Shown: one piece after another, positions 63,311 through 64,000 of the stretch
Position numbering within the stretch: the first letter of the stretch is position 1
How the letters are laid out: every line of letters starts with the position of its first letter
Translations under genes and position numbers: made by a program
NCBI RefSeq assembly: GCF_900113135.1
Contig: NZ_FOOH01000009.1
Location: forward strand, 93,924 to 157,923
DNA from: Salegentibacter agarivorans
Lineage (GTDB): Bacteria; Bacteroidota; Bacteroidia; Flavobacteriales; Flavobacteriaceae
DNA: 64,000 nt
Reading direction: 5' to 3'
The notes under the pieces: generated by a model
What the model saw: the letters and a program-made list of their open reading frames with translations, nothing else
Database searches by the model: none
What the model was told of the DNA's origin: nothing

Positions 63311-64000
63311 CTACTTCTTGTATAGTCGGTCCAACGGACTGAAGGGCTTCTGCCTACCGAGTTGTGCCACGTGCAAGTAGGTGAGGGTGGTTTGGATATC
63401 TGCGTGTCCCAGTAAATCTTTTACACTGATAATGTCCAATCCCATCTCCAAAAGGTGGGTGGCATAACTGTGCCGCAGGCTGTGGGTAGTGATATTTTTC
63501 TGGATCCCGCTGTGTTTACGGGCTTCCCGAACGATCCATTGCACCCCCATTGCCGATAACTGGGCTGGGTTTCCTTTCCTGTCGTAGCCATTAAAACACC
63601 AGGTGGTAGGATTATCTGAAGCGATATATTTTTTTAAACCACGGATCTGCATCTGGGACAAAGGAACATAACGGTCTTTTCTTCCTTTGCCCTGGCGGAT
63701 GTGGAGCATCTTCCGATCAAAATCCAGGTCTTTGAGCTGAAGGCTGCGAAGTTCAAAGCAGCGAAGGCCACAGCCATAGAGCATTGCTAGTACCAGCCGG
63801 TGTTTGAGCAGTTTGGGAGTTTTAAGCAATTGCTTTACCTCACTACGGCTTAATACCACTGGAAGTTTGTGGGGACGTTCAATAGAGGGAAGCATTACCC
63901 GCATTTCCTTCATCCCGGAGATTCGATAGGCATAGCGAAGACCATAGACCGTATGCTTGAAGAAACTGTCGGATGGTGTTTTGTGCTGGGACTTTAGAAG
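63311..64000 (-). CDS. Tyrosine recombinase associated with IS91 element (partial, runs off the window)
   Basis: The frame is open to the right edge, so the gene's 5' end lies outside; an internal ATG at 63913 is not the true start. The catalytic domain is complete: R in GCGLRCFELRSL, HSLRHSYATHLL (HxxR), LGHADIQTTLTYLHV with the second His and the nucleophile Tyr. Upstream of it, the visible part of the N-terminal SAM-like domain includes TVYGLRYAYRISG. Some IS91-family elements carry such a recombinase next to the transposase. Confidence 0.9.
   Translation of the reverse strand, partial: LLKSQHKTPSDSFFKHTVYGLRYAYRISGMKEMRVMLPSIERPHKLPVVLSRSEVKQLLKTPKLLKHRLVLAMLYGCGLRCFELRSLQLKDLDFDRKMLHIRQGKGRKDRYVPLSQMQIRGLKKYIASDNPTTWCFNGYDRKGNPAQLSAMGVQWIVREARKHSGIQKNITTHSLRHSYATHLLEMGLDIISVKDLLGHADIQTTLTYLHVAQLGRQKPFSPLDRLYKK

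Overview
The window is a 64-kb stretch of a Bacteroidota chromosome, most likely a marine or salt-tolerant member of the Flavobacteriaceae (Salegentibacter/Gramella/Zunongwangia type; the genus is an inference). The evidence is a T9SS type-B sorting domain protein, a SecDF fusion, a FolK-deoxynucleoside kinase fusion, DUF2911/DUF4377/DUF6660 families, Bacteroidota-type promoters (TTG or TTTG, then TAnnTTTG), low GC, and several TTG or GTG starts without strong Shine-Dalgarno sequences.

Positions 1-37,350 are ordinary core genome: asnB, gyrB, mdh and secDF, then two back-to-back toxin-antitoxin modules (higBA and parDE). The parDE module sits between an intact DUF192 gene and a decayed copy of that gene's 3' end. 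A minus-strand run follows (folE-cysS-yidD-lgt-DUF192). After it come a T9SS cargo protein, a GH3 protein, DUF2797, a large AsmA protein, a queuosine precursor transporter, folK-dnk, a SpoU methyltransferase, a tricorn-like S41 protease, an amidohydrolase, an ABC exporter, a ModF-like ATPase and mutS. The core block ends with tRNA-Gly(GCC) and tRNA-Leu(UAA).

A boundary zone lies at 37,350-37,920. It holds two sets of paired 10-nt direct repeats with the same 11-bp period, the 3' half of an initiator tRNA-Met gene starting at the anticodon loop, and a 24-bp perfect palindrome. I read these as scars of tRNA-targeted integrative elements.

Positions 37,900-58,570 form an accessory island of metal and ion homeostasis genes, all on the + strand. 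It contains a Cys/His-rich DUF6660 protein, a CzcA-type RND pump fused to its outer-membrane factor, its CzcB-type adaptor, a PII-like protein, two Fur regulators, SpoIIAA-like proteins (two intact, one decayed), a SHOCT protein, a membrane AlbA protein and a P1B-4 metal ATPase. It continues with a dihydrolipoamide dehydrogenase-like flavoprotein, NhaA, a CDF-like transporter, LspA, a Na+/Ca2+-type exchanger, an APC permease, two small paralogous helical proteins and a universal stress protein. Together these suggest export of divalent metals from both cytoplasm and periplasm, with Na+/H+/Ca2+ balance and stress functions.

Positions 58,570-64,000 are mobile-element territory: a possible IS remnant, a di-haem cytochrome gene cut by an IS4-family element, a HEPN-motif gene flanked by inverted repeats like a gene cassette, and an IS91-family transposase with a tyrosine recombinase that runs off the right edge.
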